Both the position numbers and the translations under genes were made by a program. A DNA stretch of 64,000 nucleotides from Algoriphagus lutimaris (GTDB taxonomy: Bacteria; Bacteroidota; Bacteroidia; Cytophagales; Cyclobacteriaceae). Location: assembly GCF_017051705.1 (NCBI RefSeq), contig NZ_JAFIDJ010000002.1, forward strand, positions 950,384-1,014,383, read 5' to 3'. Below the pieces are notes generated by a model. It was not told the DNA's origin. It worked only from the letters and a program-made list of their open reading frames with translations, and did not search any database. Below are positions 17,003 to 25,832 of this stretch, one piece after another. Position 1 is the stretch's first letter; each line of letters opens with the position of its first letter.

Positions 17003-19393
17003 TTAAAACTTCAAATTCAATCCTAGCATGAAATTCGTTCCTGCCATTGGATAATAATAGTTTTCTGTAATCAATTCTTTTCCTGAATCCCCAGGCAAGT
17101 AGTAGCTGAAGGTATACCCATTTGGTTCATACATTTCATTGAAAATATTGTTGACCAAAAGATTTACTTCTAAACTTTTGAAGAACCTAGGCTGAACTTG
17201 GTAACTGATTCTAAAATCATTTGTAAAGAATGAGTCAAGAGACCGGGCATCGTTACTAGTATTGTCCAGGTATTGCTTCCCTACATATTTAGACATCCAG
17301 TTGATGGATAAGTGATCAATAGGTTTGTATTCTATCGTAGCGGAAGCAATGGTATTTGGAGAAAATGCGATGTCTGTATTTTCATAGGTATTTGAAATCT
17401 GCTGAAATTCGGACTCGCTATAATCGTCTATGTACTCCGTAAAATTTTTGATTTTGTTTTGGCTGAAGGTAACATTTCCTCCAAAGACCCAAGCTTTTGC
17501 CACTTGTATAGCGCCTGAAAGCTCTATTCCTGCACGGTATGAATCAGCGACATTTTCGCGAATATATGCACCTACATCATTAATCTGACCAGTTAAAATC
17601 AATTGGTCTTTGTAATCCATAAAATAGAAGTTGGCATTGTAGTTAAACCTTCCTTTTTGTGCTCTTACACCTGCCTCTATATTGTTGAGGCGTTCTGGTT
17701 TTGGGATTTCCGTGATAGGGTTATCCGTAAAATCGGATCTTTTTGGTTCTCTATTGGCCACGGCATAGCTGGCATACCACACTTCTCCTGAGTTTTGCTC
17801 GTAGCTAAAACCAAACTTTGGGTTGAAGAAGGTATAGCTTTGTTGACCATCCACAATCCGTTGGTCATCATTGACCCCATAAAATGTGTAATCAATATTG
17901 CGTACTTGTAAGTCTCCAAATAGGTTCAAGCCAGGGCTAAGTTCATAGGTACCTTTTAGGTAGATATTTCGATCATCTTTGACTGCATTGTTGAAATAAT
18001 ATCGATCTCGTATTTGAGTTGCTCCTGCTATTCTTGCCCAAATAATTTCTCCAAAATGATCTCCATCGTATCGGTTTGCTCCTCCGCCTAGGACCACATC
18101 CCATTTTCCATTATCTGAGATATAATTGATAGAGGCAATTCCACCAAAGAAATCATTATCCAACCATCTTCTTCTAATAATATCAGTACTGGATATGATC
18201 TCCTCTCCGATCACTACATCTGGTAAGCCATAGCTTGCAAAATCATCATCTTCACGGTATTGTTCATAGTATCCTCGTCCATACGTATAGTGAAGTGCTG
18301 CATTGGTTTTCCAATTGGAACCAATTTTACCAGTGTAAATTAATTGGTAATGATCCTGTTGGTAATTATCAGTTTCATTATCATAGGTGTAATAATTCCA
18401 GGTTCGGTCATCCTCTAATTTTGATTCAGGCAGCCCCCACCAGGATTGATAGGTTTGTTCTTTTCCGGAGAACACATTCAGTTTGACCACATGGTTTTCC
18501 CCGTAGTATCCTGCTGAAACGAAGAAGGATTTCAAATCGGAAAATGCACGATCTACATAGCCATCAGAAGTTATTTTGGAAAGTCGGGCATCTACTGCAA
18601 AACGATTGTTCAAGAGACCTGTTCCTGCTTTTACGGTATGCCTCCATGAATTGAAGGATCCTACAGAATTGGAAATCTCAGCATATGGATCATCCTGACG
18701 CGTATCTGTCTGAAAATTCAAACTTGCTCCAAAAGTGGCGGCTCCATTGGTGGAGGTACCCACTCCTCGTTGAATTTGAAGGTTATCCACGGAAGAGGCA
18801 AAATCAGGCATATTTACCCAAAACACCCCATGAGACTCAGCGTCATTCATTGGAATCCCATTCACGGTAACGTTGATTCGGCTTTGGTCAGATCCCCGTA
18901 TCCTCAATCCAGTATATCCAATTCCTGCTCCTGCATCTGAATGGGTGACCACGGAAGGAGTAAAATTGAGAAGTATAGGGATGTCTTGACCTAAATTTCT
19001 TTTTGAAAGTTCTGCTTTGTCGATGGTCTGGAAAGTAGTCGGAGTAGTAGCCGAAGCTCGGGTAGCAGAGACAATAAACTCCTCTGTCAGCAACTCTGTA
19101 GGTTGGAGTTTCAAAGTCAGATCACCCGAGTAAGGTATCGTCAAACTTTGTTTTAAGCTTTCGAACCCTACATAAGAAACCCGAAGTTGGATCTCCCCTG
19201 CTTTCAGTTTGGTGATAGTGAAATTTCCATTTTCGTCTGTTACGCTTCCTCTACCTTGAGTTTCGGCCCATACAGAAGCACCGATTAATGGTTCTCCGGA
19301 ATTCGCATCCAGAATTTTTCCTTTTAGGCTTTCTTGTGCCCAAGCAGAAACTGCCAATAAGCATAAAGCCAGATTTAGCATTAATTTTTTCAT
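17003..19393 (-). CDS. TPP-riboswitch-controlled TonB-dependent outer-membrane receptor (probable thiamin/precursor importer)
   Basis: This outer-membrane active transporter has 796 residues from ATG 19393, which gives the signal peptide MKKLMLNLALCLLAVSAWAQ. An in-frame upstream start at 19546 would enter the riboswitch and add a non-secretory leader, so it is rejected. After the signal come a carboxypeptidase-regulatory beta-sandwich (about 22-110), a plug domain with LRIRGSDQSRINVTVNGIP, and a 22-strand-type barrel ending in a C-terminal Phe. The TPP riboswitch upstream predicts repression by thiamin pyrophosphate and hence a thiamin-related substrate. TPP-controlled outer-membrane receptors are known in Bacteroidota. 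No pnuT or thiamin kinase gene is adjacent. Confidence 0.92.
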   Translation of the reverse strand: MKKLMLNLALCLLAVSAWAQESLKGKILDANSGEPLIGASVWAETQGRGSVTDENGNFTITKLKAGEIQLRVSYVGFESLKQSLTIPYSGDLTLKLQPTELLTEEFIVSATRASATTPTTFQTIDKAELSKRNLGQDIPILLNFTPSVVTHSDAGAGIGYTGLRIRGSDQSRINVTVNGIPMNDAESHGVFWVNMPDFASSVDNLQIQRGVGTSTNGAATFGASLNFQTDTRQDDPYAEISNSVGSFNSWRHTVKAGTGLLNNRFAVDARLSKITSDGYVDRAFSDLKSFFVSAGYYGENHVVKLNVFSGKEQTYQSWWGLPESKLEDDRTWNYYTYDNETDNYQQDHYQLIYTGKIGSNWKTNAALHYTYGRGYYEQYREDDDFASYGLPDVVIGEEIISSTDIIRRRWLDNDFFGGIASINYISDNGKWDVVLGGGANRYDGDHFGEIIWARIAGATQIRDRYYFNNAVKDDRNIYLKGTYELSPGLNLFGDLQVRNIDYTFYGVNDDQRIVDGQQSYTFFNPKFGFSYEQNSGEVWYASYAVANREPKRSDFTDNPITEIPKPERLNNIEAGVRAQKGRFNYNANFYFMDYKDQLILTGQINDVGAYIRENVADSYRAGIELSGAIQVAKAWVFGGNVTFSQNKIKNFTEYIDDYSESEFQQISNTYENTDIAFSPNTIASATIEYKPIDHLSINWMSKYVGKQYLDNTSNDARSLDSFFTNDFRISYQVQPRFFKSLEVNLLVNNIFNEMYEPNGYTFSYYLPGDSGKELITENYYYPMAGTNFMLGLNLKF

Positions 19394-19540
19394 GTGTTTT
19401 TCCCTTGCGGGGTATTGAGGTGAAACATGAGAAAACTTAGGGGAAGTCTTCCTTGATTGTTTACCCGAATGCACAACTTGTACAAAATTGAAAGCGCAAC
19501 GGCGCCTGTTTGCGAACTCGATTTGGTACTTTGTTATGCT

Positions 19541-19624
19541 GCTCATTTCCCTTCGCCGGCATTACCCGGATCAGGTCTTATGGGTATGATCTCAGCCCGA
19601 ATTATTTAGGCACCCCTTATGATC
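19541..19624 (-). promoter_or_regulatory. TPP (THI-box) riboswitch
   Basis: Read on the minus strand, the element shows all conserved blocks in order: GGGGTGCC, GGCTGAGA, ATACCC, ACCTGATCCGGGTAATGCC and GCGAAGGGAA. The flanks TCAT and ATGA can close helix P1. It lies about 150 nt before the ATG of the TonB receptor, leaving room for an expression platform; a CCC-GCAA-GGG mini-hairpin sits next to the start codon. No clear intrinsic terminator was seen in the leader, so control of translation is more likely than attenuation. Confidence 0.96.
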
Positions 19625-19630
19625 TTGTTG

Positions 19631-19660
19631 CAAAGGTAATGGGGAAATGGATTTTTGCAA
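19631..19660 (-). promoter_or_regulatory. Bacteroidota-type promoter of the TPP-controlled receptor
   Basis: On the minus strand a TTG (19660-19658) is followed after 19 nt by TACCTTTG (19638-19631). This matches the Bacteroidota -33/-7 pattern TTG-N19-TAnnTTTG. Transcription would begin just before the first riboswitch helix, as expected. Confidence 0.75.
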
Positions 19661-19745
19661 TTCTTTATTACCAAATTCAGCTGATCAATGGATACGCTTC
19701 CCATTTCTTTTCACTAAATTTCTTGTTCAACAAACCCTTAAACCT

Positions 19746-20591
19746 ATGAAAATCTACAAACTTCCTTCGGGGACTCTTCTTGAAAAGGAGGATACCTATT
19801 TTTTGGGACCGAGTCTAAATTGGAATGAACTATTGGGAAGAGAAAATCTGAAGGAATATTTAAATTTTGAATCGAAAGGCTGGAGGGAATTAAAAGAGGA
19901 AGAAGCTCAAAAATTGCTGGGTGTAGGTCTATTGTCTCCAATGGGAGATCAAGAAATCTGGGCTGCTGGAGTAACCTATTTTCGAAGTAGAACTGCTAGG
20001 ATGGAAGAAAGCCAAGATGCTGGAGGGGCAGATTTTTACGATAAAGTATATGCGGCTGATAGACCTGAGCTTTTTTTTAAAGCTACAGCAAGTAGGGTGT
20101 CACCTCCTGGTGGAAAACTAAATATTAGAAAAGACTCAACTTGGGATGTACCGGAGCCTGAACTAACCCTATTGATTTCGCCGGCAGGTAGAATTCAAGG
20201 ATTTACTGTTGGCAACGATATGAGTAGTCGAAGTATAGAAGGAGAAAATCCATTGTATTTACCTCAAGCCAAGGTATACCATGGCTGTGCTGCTATTGGT
20301 CCTTGCATTTTAGTTCAAGATGAGGTTTTGTCCGAGGATGTTAAAATCAGGCTGGAAATATTTCGTGAGGGTCAGTTGGCATTTGCGGGAGAAACCGCAT
20401 TATCTCAATTGAAGCGAAAGCCTCAAGAGTTAGCTGAATGGCTTTTTAGAGCGAATACATTCCCAATAGGATGTTTTCTAATGACCGGAACCGGAATCGT
20501 ACCTGATGAGTTTACTTTGGAAGAGGGAGATCGGGTTAGAATTGGTATAGATGAGATTGGGGTGCTTGAAAACTTTATTTCCAAAATTTAA
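19746..20591 (+). CDS. fumarylacetoacetate hydrolase (FAH) family protein
   Basis: A cytoplasmic metal-dependent hydrolase or dehydratase of 281 residues starts at ATG 19746; the longer frame would run back through the divergent promoter. Landmarks are IWAAGVTYFRSRTARMEES, the metal ligands in VPEPELTLLI, and GNDMSSRSIEGEN. The GVTYxRS...ARMEES pattern resembles the branch that includes 2-keto-3-deoxy-sugar-acid dehydratases, but specificity within FAH proteins cannot be read reliably. The TfoX-like gene follows after 6 bp. Confidence 0.87.
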   Translation: MKIYKLPSGTLLEKEDTYFLGPSLNWNELLGRENLKEYLNFESKGWRELKEEEAQKLLGVGLLSPMGDQEIWAAGVTYFRSRTARMEESQDAGGADFYDKVYAADRPELFFKATASRVSPPGGKLNIRKDSTWDVPEPELTLLISPAGRIQGFTVGNDMSSRSIEGENPLYLPQAKVYHGCAAIGPCILVQDEVLSEDVKIRLEIFREGQLAFAGETALSQLKRKPQELAEWLFRANTFPIGCFLMTGTGIVPDEFTLEEGDRVRIGIDEIGVLENFISKI

Positions 20592-20597
20592 GGAACC

Positions 20598-20954
20598 ATG
20601 GCTTACGATGAATTTCTTGCAGAAAGGATGATTCAAAGCCTACAAGGCAGAGGACTTAATTTTGAAGCGAAGAGAATGATGGGTGGATTGGTGTTTATGG
20701 TGAATGAAAAGATGTGCATGGGCCTCAATAAAGATAAGAATACAGGAAAAGACCAGCTCATGGTCAGAGTGGGTGAATCTGCTCAGGAAATGTGTATGAA
20801 AAGGACAGGTTGTCGAAGTATGGAATTTACTGGCGGGCCCATGAAAGGGTTTGTTTTTGTTGACCCAGAGGGATTTGACCTAGATGCGGATTGGGATTTT
20901 TGGGTAGAAATGGCCTTGAAATACAATCCAGAGGCGAAAAGCAGCAAGAAATAA
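20598..20954 (+). CDS. TfoX/Sxy N-terminal-domain protein
   Basis: A small protein of 118 residues with the TfoX_N fold signature: ERMIQSLQ, KRMMGGLVFMVNEKMCMGL, LMVRVG, and the closing GPMKGFVFVDPEG. It lacks the C-terminal TfoX domain of the competence regulator, as do most stand-alone Bacteroidota members, whose role is unknown. It is transcribed 6 bp behind the FAH gene. Confidence 0.85.
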   Translation: MAYDEFLAERMIQSLQGRGLNFEAKRMMGGLVFMVNEKMCMGLNKDKNTGKDQLMVRVGESAQEMCMKRTGCRSMEFTGGPMKGFVFVDPEGFDLDADWDFWVEMALKYNPEAKSSKK

Positions 20955-21033
20955 TAATGTAGAATAGGGATTGGAATAATCTTGGCAAAGAACTTGAGTA
21001 AAATGGAATGCGCTTACTCAAAAGATTAAACCA

Positions 21034-21447
21034 ATGAAACATTCCCTTATTTTTACATTCATAGCACTTATTGTTTTTTCCTGTGATTTTAATGATATAC
21101 CTGAGCCTCGGGATGAAACTCAAAAATGGGCTTTGGCGGGTTATCAAGTAGAGGTTTCAGGAGATTTAGAATATACAAATATTCAGGATTCAGCCTATGT
21201 ATATTCCCTTTTGCCTGATGGAAGATTTTCAAAGAAAGTAGGAGAATATGAATTGAAGGGAACCTATGAGGAGAGCTTTTCTGATGGTTTGAAACGTTAT
21301 AAATTCATGTATACCTCTAAAAACAGCTTGTTGATTCATAGCTGTGCCACCGGTACGGAGGATTATTTCATTAACAGCAAAGGGCAATTGACGGGTACCT
21401 GGGATGCTTGTGATGGGCCTAAGTTATATTTCAATAAACAAAAATAA
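21034..21447 (+). CDS. small lipoprotein of unknown function
   Basis: The 137 residues start with a lipoprotein signal (MKHSLIFTFIALIVFSC, lipobox Cys17). The mature part has alternating beta-like segments, including LLPDGRFSKKVGEYELKGTY and a Cys-containing end (HSCATG, WDACDG), as in lipocalin-like small lipoproteins of Bacteroidota. No enzymatic motif is visible. It is followed at once by a hairpin terminator. Confidence 0.8.
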   Translation: MKHSLIFTFIALIVFSCDFNDIPEPRDETQKWALAGYQVEVSGDLEYTNIQDSAYVYSLLPDGRFSKKVGEYELKGTYEESFSDGLKRYKFMYTSKNSLLIHSCATGTEDYFINSKGQLTGTWDACDGPKLYFNKQK

Positions 21448-21450
21448 ACT

Positions 21451-21477
21451 AGAGGAGGGTTAGACCTCCTTTTTTTA
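21451..21477 (+). terminator. rho-independent terminator
   Basis: AGGAGG (21453-21458) pairs with CCTCCT (21465-21470) around a 6-nt loop and is followed by T6-7. It lies directly after the lipoprotein gene. Confidence 0.85.
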
Positions 21478-21504
21478 TTTAGTTAGGAGAATTTACATTT
21501 GGGA

Positions 21505-21936
21505 ATGACCAAGTTTTTTCAGCAAAAAATACGATTGTCGCCTTACCCTGCGGGTTATCACTTAATCACCGATAAAATCGAAGGCGAATTTCAGGAAATC
21601 AAGAAGATAAAAGTCGGGTTTCTCCAAATCTTTATCCAGCATACATCTGCTGCCCTCACGATCAATGAAAATGCAGACCCCACTGTAAGGACTGATTTCA
21701 AAACCTTTGTGAATGAATTGATTCCGGAGGATTACCCACGATTTATTCATACCTATGAAGGACCAGATGACATGCCTGCACACATAAAAGCCAGCTTTTT
21801 TGATTCACAACTCCAAATTCCTATTTCGAATGGAAAATTGGAGCTAGGTATGTGGCAAGGAGTTTATTTGTGCGAATTTAGACATCATGCATCTCCTAGA
21901 AATTTAATCCTTACCGCTTTTGGAGAGCCGTATTAA
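21505..21936 (+). CDS. YjbQ/UPF0047 family protein (COG0432)
   Basis: The 143 residues are counted from ATG 21505; a TTG two codons earlier is less likely. The family fingerprints are HTSAALTINENADP, EGPDDMPAHIKAS and MWQGVYLCEFRHH, with conserved His residues that probably hold a metal. Members can replace thiamin phosphate synthase when overproduced, hence the database name secondary thiamine-phosphate synthase, but the true role is unsettled. It lies about 2 kb from the TPP-controlled receptor. Whether that is meaningful is unknown. Confidence 0.9.
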   Translation: MTKFFQQKIRLSPYPAGYHLITDKIEGEFQEIKKIKVGFLQIFIQHTSAALTINENADPTVRTDFKTFVNELIPEDYPRFIHTYEGPDDMPAHIKASFFDSQLQIPISNGKLELGMWQGVYLCEFRHHASPRNLILTAFGEPY

Positions 21937-22028
21937 AATGGCTCCCTAAAATTATAAAATATCGCCATTGGTATAATAAAAGTAAGATCGTAATGGATTG
22001 ACGATACTTTTGTAAGGTATCCCGAACT

Positions 22029-24239
22029 ATGCGAACTTGTATTTTCCTTTTATTTGCATTCCTAGTTGGAATAGGAATAGCCTTTTCTCAAAATAGCCAA
22101 AATGCGAATGCTTTTGCATTTAAGTTAAATCAACCTATTGATTTAGATGGAGAATTGGACGAGGAGATATGGTTGGATCCAGAAGGCTGGAATACAGATT
22201 TTATGCAGTATTTCCCTTCGGACACATCTTTGTCTGTGGTCAATACCCAAGTGAAGATTGCCTTTGACGATAACAACCTTTATATCGCGGCAATTATGGA
22301 GAATAATGGTCCAAGAGAATATGTTTCCACTTCATTAAGAAGAGATTATCGAGGTCAGCAGAATGATGGGATTACTTTTGTATTTGACACCTTCAACGAT
22401 AAAACCAACGCTTTTCAATTTGGAGTGAATCCTTATGGGGTTCAAAGAGAAGGCCTATTGGCTAATGGAGGGATTAGAAGTGAAGATTTGAGTTTAGCAT
22501 GGGATAATAAATGGTATGCTGAGGCAAAAATTTATGATACCCATTGGCAAGTAGAAGCCATCATCCCACTTTCCACCATACGATTCAAGGATGGAACACA
22601 AAACTGGAATGTGAATTTTTATAGGATTGATAGCCATACCGGAGAGCGGAGTACTTGGTCGCCGATTCCCAGAAACTTATCCATTATTTCTACTGCATTC
22701 AATAGAAAATTGATTTTTGAGGAACCACTAAGGAAAAACTCTGCTAATATTTCTTTGATTCCTTATGTGGCAGGGAAAACTTCAAAAAATTACTTGGAAA
22801 ACACTTCCGAGAGTTTTTCTCCAGCATTCGGGGGAGATGCAAAAGTGGGGATTGGTCCGGCAATGAATTTGGATTTGACGTTCAATCCGGACTTTTCACA
22901 AGTAGAGGTGGATCAGCAAGTGACCAATTTGGATCGTTTCGAAATCTTCTTTCCAGAGCGAAGACAGTTTTTCCTAGAAAATGCCGACCTCTTTGACAGT
23001 TTTGGCTCCAGACAATCCAGACCATTTTTCTCCAGGAGAATTGGAGTGGATATCGATTCAGCTACTGGCCAGAACGTCCAAAGTAAAATTATTTATGGGG
23101 CCCGATTGAGTGGTAAAATAAATGATGATTGGCGTTTGGGTGTAATGAATATGCAAACTGCTACGGATGAGGAGGCAGGAATTTCAGGAAAGAACTTCTC
23201 CGTGGTGGCTCTTCAAAAAAAGATCTTTACTCGCTCCAATATTGGGGTGATCTTCGTAGACCGAGAATCTCTTGCCCTTGATGAATATCAGTCTCTTTTT
23301 AACCCCAATGAATACAACCGTTTGTTGGGAGTGGATTATAACCTGAATTCAGCGGATGGAAAATGGACTGGGAAAGCATTCTATCATAGGACTTTTGAGT
23401 CCAAGGAAACGGTGAAACCCTACTCTTTTAATGCATATATCTTATTCAATGATATTCATTGGGCCTGGAGTCTGAGCTACAGAGATGTAGGAGAAGATTT
23501 TAATCCGGAAGTCGGATACGTACCCAGGTCAAATTATAAGCGATTTAATCCCGATGTAGCCTATTTATTTTACCCAAATTCTAACTTGATCAATCGACAC
23601 GGACCAAAGGTGGAATATGAAGGCTTATGGAATGAGACTATTGGGACAACTGATAGAGATATCAATTTGAGTTATAATGTGCAATTCAATTCCTTTTCTA
23701 CTATTACACTGACTCAAAAAAACAGATATGTGTATCTCTTTCAAGATTTTGACCCAACTCGGACTGGTGGAGAAAAACTTCCTGCAGGTACAGATTATAA
23801 AACCAAAACACTTCAATTAGAATACAGTAGTAACCCGAGAAATCTGTTTTTAATAAAATTAGAGGCTGAAGCTGGTCAATACTTTACAGGGGATTTTCAG
23901 CGAGTAGTGAGTGAGATGGGGCTTAGAATTGGAAATAAAGCTAATATTTCCATGAACTTTAATTATGCAAGAATCCGACTTCCAGAGCCTCAAAATGATG
24001 CTGATTTAGTGTTAGTAGGGCCCAGAATAGATTTGACATTTACCAAGAAACTCTTCTGGACTACTTTTATCCAGTATAATAACCAAATTGATAATTTGAA
24101 CATCAATACGCGTTTGCAATGGAGATTTGCCCCTGTTTCAGACTTCTTCCTCGTTTATACGGATAATTATTTCCCTGATTCTTTTGCACCAAAACAGCGT
24201 TCTCTGGTATTTAAACTAAATTATTGGTTGAACCTTTAA
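22029..24239 (+). CDS. DUF5916 outer-membrane protein with CBM9-like N-domain
   Basis: The 736 residues begin with a signal peptide (about 1-20). An N-terminal CBM9-like sandwich follows, with the opening LDGELDEEIW and DDNNLYIAAIMEN (about 35-210), as in carbohydrate- and haem-sensing family 9 modules. The remainder is a DUF5916 beta-barrel (GVNPYGVQREG, FFPERRQFFLENADLFDSFG) ending FKLNYWLNL. It probably sits in the outer membrane. Its ligand is unknown. The 3' end overlaps the convergent gene at 24211 by 29 bp. TACTTTTG at 22005-22012 may be its -7 box. Confidence 0.88.
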   Translation: MRTCIFLLFAFLVGIGIAFSQNSQNANAFAFKLNQPIDLDGELDEEIWLDPEGWNTDFMQYFPSDTSLSVVNTQVKIAFDDNNLYIAAIMENNGPREYVSTSLRRDYRGQQNDGITFVFDTFNDKTNAFQFGVNPYGVQREGLLANGGIRSEDLSLAWDNKWYAEAKIYDTHWQVEAIIPLSTIRFKDGTQNWNVNFYRIDSHTGERSTWSPIPRNLSIISTAFNRKLIFEEPLRKNSANISLIPYVAGKTSKNYLENTSESFSPAFGGDAKVGIGPAMNLDLTFNPDFSQVEVDQQVTNLDRFEIFFPERRQFFLENADLFDSFGSRQSRPFFSRRIGVDIDSATGQNVQSKIIYGARLSGKINDDWRLGVMNMQTATDEEAGISGKNFSVVALQKKIFTRSNIGVIFVDRESLALDEYQSLFNPNEYNRLLGVDYNLNSADGKWTGKAFYHRTFESKETVKPYSFNAYILFNDIHWAWSLSYRDVGEDFNPEVGYVPRSNYKRFNPDVAYLFYPNSNLINRHGPKVEYEGLWNETIGTTDRDINLSYNVQFNSFSTITLTQKNRYVYLFQDFDPTRTGGEKLPAGTDYKTKTLQLEYSSNPRNLFLIKLEAEAGQYFTGDFQRVVSEMGLRIGNKANISMNFNYARIRLPEPQNDADLVLVGPRIDLTFTKKLFWTTFIQYNNQIDNLNINTRLQWRFAPVSDFFLVYTDNYFPDSFAPKQRSLVFKLNYWLNL

Positions 24240-24813
24240 TCCTTTTAAGTATAGGGATCAATCGGGCTCGATGGTTTCTTTGAAGGAGAATTGGATAAAA
24301 ATTAGCCAAAACATTCAATGTTTGGTTGAAGAAAGCCATTTTCCAAAAGCCCAAAAGTGCGCTCCATATACTTAAGAGAAATAGGAGTATGAAAGGAATT
24401 AGATGGCCAAACTCTGCCTTTTTTGACTCCATGATCCAATGGTTTATTCCTGATTTGGTCCCATTGAAATAGGCTCGCAGTTGGTCTTTATTTCTCCAAA
24501 AAGTATTCAAGAGGAATTTTTGGTAGATCCCGATTCCTATTTTTCTTGAAAATGAAACCAACCCATGTGGATTCTTGATTTTATAGTACTTTTCTGGAAG
24601 GAGTTGATAGGTAGGCCAAGCAAATCCTGCAAAAGCAAATGCTCCCAAAATGAAGAGGTTTGCCAGGAAGGAAATAATTAGAGCCTCAACACTATCATGG
24701 GTTTGTGCTTTATTCCAACCCATCACCAGGTCTCCTGATCTATAAATCAGGAAGATGCTTCCAAATGTCAAAAGGCCTTTCCTTAAAAGATCCCTTAGAT
24801 TAATTCTTTTCAA
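24211..24813 (-). CDS. integral membrane protein, possible CrtO-type acyltransferase relative
   Basis: The 200 residues carry about four hydrophobic helices. The C-terminal motif NFYPILLQRNHRARL resembles the N-x-P-x-x-x-Q-R-Y-N-R-x-R end of the glycosyl-4,4'-diaponeurosporenoate acyltransferase (CrtO) family. This similarity is from memory of the motif only and the N-terminal part is not diagnostic. It follows the YdjC-like deacetylase by 3 bp, so the two form an operon. If the family call is right, it could acylate an isoprenoid or sugar lipid, possibly a carotenoid. Confidence 0.5.
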   Translation of the reverse strand: MKRINLRDLLRKGLLTFGSIFLIYRSGDLVMGWNKAQTHDSVEALIISFLANLFILGAFAFAGFAWPTYQLLPEKYYKIKNPHGLVSFSRKIGIGIYQKFLLNTFWRNKDQLRAYFNGTKSGINHWIMESKKAEFGHLIPFILLFLLSIWSALLGFWKMAFFNQTLNVLANFYPILLQRNHRARLIPILKRIKGSTNNLV

Positions 24814-24816
24814 ATG

Positions 24817-25764
24817 CTAGAGTATTTTCCCTATTTCCTTCCAAGTGATTAGCTTAATGTTGTTCTCCTGAATCAGTTTTTTCGCCTGATCGCTTGTGAA
24901 GAAATTAAAATCTTCTTGTCGCCATGAGGCATGGTAGGTAGTATGACCTGCAGTTACGGCGTTCATTTCCTCATCATCAAATGCCAAATGCACCAAGAGC
25001 ACATGTACTCCTGGTTTTAGATTTTCTAATTTATTGGTGTAAAATTCTTCCATTCCAGCTTCATAGTCTTCTGGGTTGGCCATGATGATTTCATTGATGA
25101 CCGGAATTTTCTCCAAGTTGATTCCTTCAAATAGTGCTTGGTTGGGTTTGATAATTCCTTCCATTATTTGGGTATTGACCATAGCTGGGATCTTCAGTTC
25201 CTGAGCAATTTTCAAATAGGACCTCATGTATTCAGGTCTACCATAAAAAATACAGCCCATGTGGGAATCCAAATGGGTAGGTTGTATTCCCATTTGATTA
25301 GCGGCTTTGATTTGTGCTCTGATTTCAATTTCTACTTCTTCTGGGCTGGCATTTTTTGTGACTGGAGGGCAATCAGGGTACATAAATCCTTGTTCGTTGC
25401 TAAGTCCAGGAACTACCGACTTTCCTGCTTTTGGAGGCCAATTGAAGTTTTCCCATTCATTTGTCAAGGTGATGTGAATACCGATATCTGCATCTGGAAA
25501 ATCTTTCGCCAACACCCCTACTTCTGCGGACCAAGCCGGAGGAACCATCATACTAGTGGAAGTGACCAAACCTTTTTTCAAAGCCTCAAAGGTGGCTATA
25601 TTTTGAGAGTGAGCTACTCCTACATCATCTCCATGGATGATGAGTAGTTTATCCTCTTTTGAATAGCCAAGTTTTTCTGCTAATGTTTGGGAGATTGCCC
25701 CAAAAGGAAGTGCGAAAAAGAGGGCGATAACAAGTGTTTGTTTTGGTAGGTTGGGAAATTGCAT
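24817..25764 (-). CDS. exported YdjC/ChbG-family carbohydrate deacetylase
   Basis: This polysaccharide-deacetylase-like metal enzyme has 315 residues with a signal peptide ending near AISQ26. Metal ligands fit the family: IIHGDDVGV (Asp pair), IGIHITLTNEW (His), and THLDSHMGC (His). YdjC/ChbG proteins remove acetyl groups from oligosaccharides such as diacetylchitobiose. Most are cytoplasmic, so the signal peptide is notable and suggests a periplasmic substrate. The membrane protein at 24211 is co-transcribed. Confidence 0.88.
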   Translation of the reverse strand: MQFPNLPKQTLVIALFFALPFGAISQTLAEKLGYSKEDKLLIIHGDDVGVAHSQNIATFEALKKGLVTSTSMMVPPAWSAEVGVLAKDFPDADIGIHITLTNEWENFNWPPKAGKSVVPGLSNEQGFMYPDCPPVTKNASPEEVEIEIRAQIKAANQMGIQPTHLDSHMGCIFYGRPEYMRSYLKIAQELKIPAMVNTQIMEGIIKPNQALFEGINLEKIPVINEIIMANPEDYEAGMEEFYTNKLENLKPGVHVLLVHLAFDDEEMNAVTAGHTTYHASWRQEDFNFFTSDQAKKLIQENNIKLITWKEIGKIL

Positions 25765-25832
25765 ATTCTAATATAAATGATTTGAAGAATCACTTCCTTA
25801 AATTAGGCTTTTGGTGCTTATACCCATCCGAG

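Noticed and set aside
19394-19546. Longer N-terminus of the TPP-controlled receptor (start at 19546)
   Set aside because: It would translate the leader and part of the riboswitch, and would bury the clear signal peptide that starts at 19393.
19510-19749. 79-codon plus-strand frame
   Set aside because: It runs across the riboswitch and promoter on the other strand and has no protein-like features.
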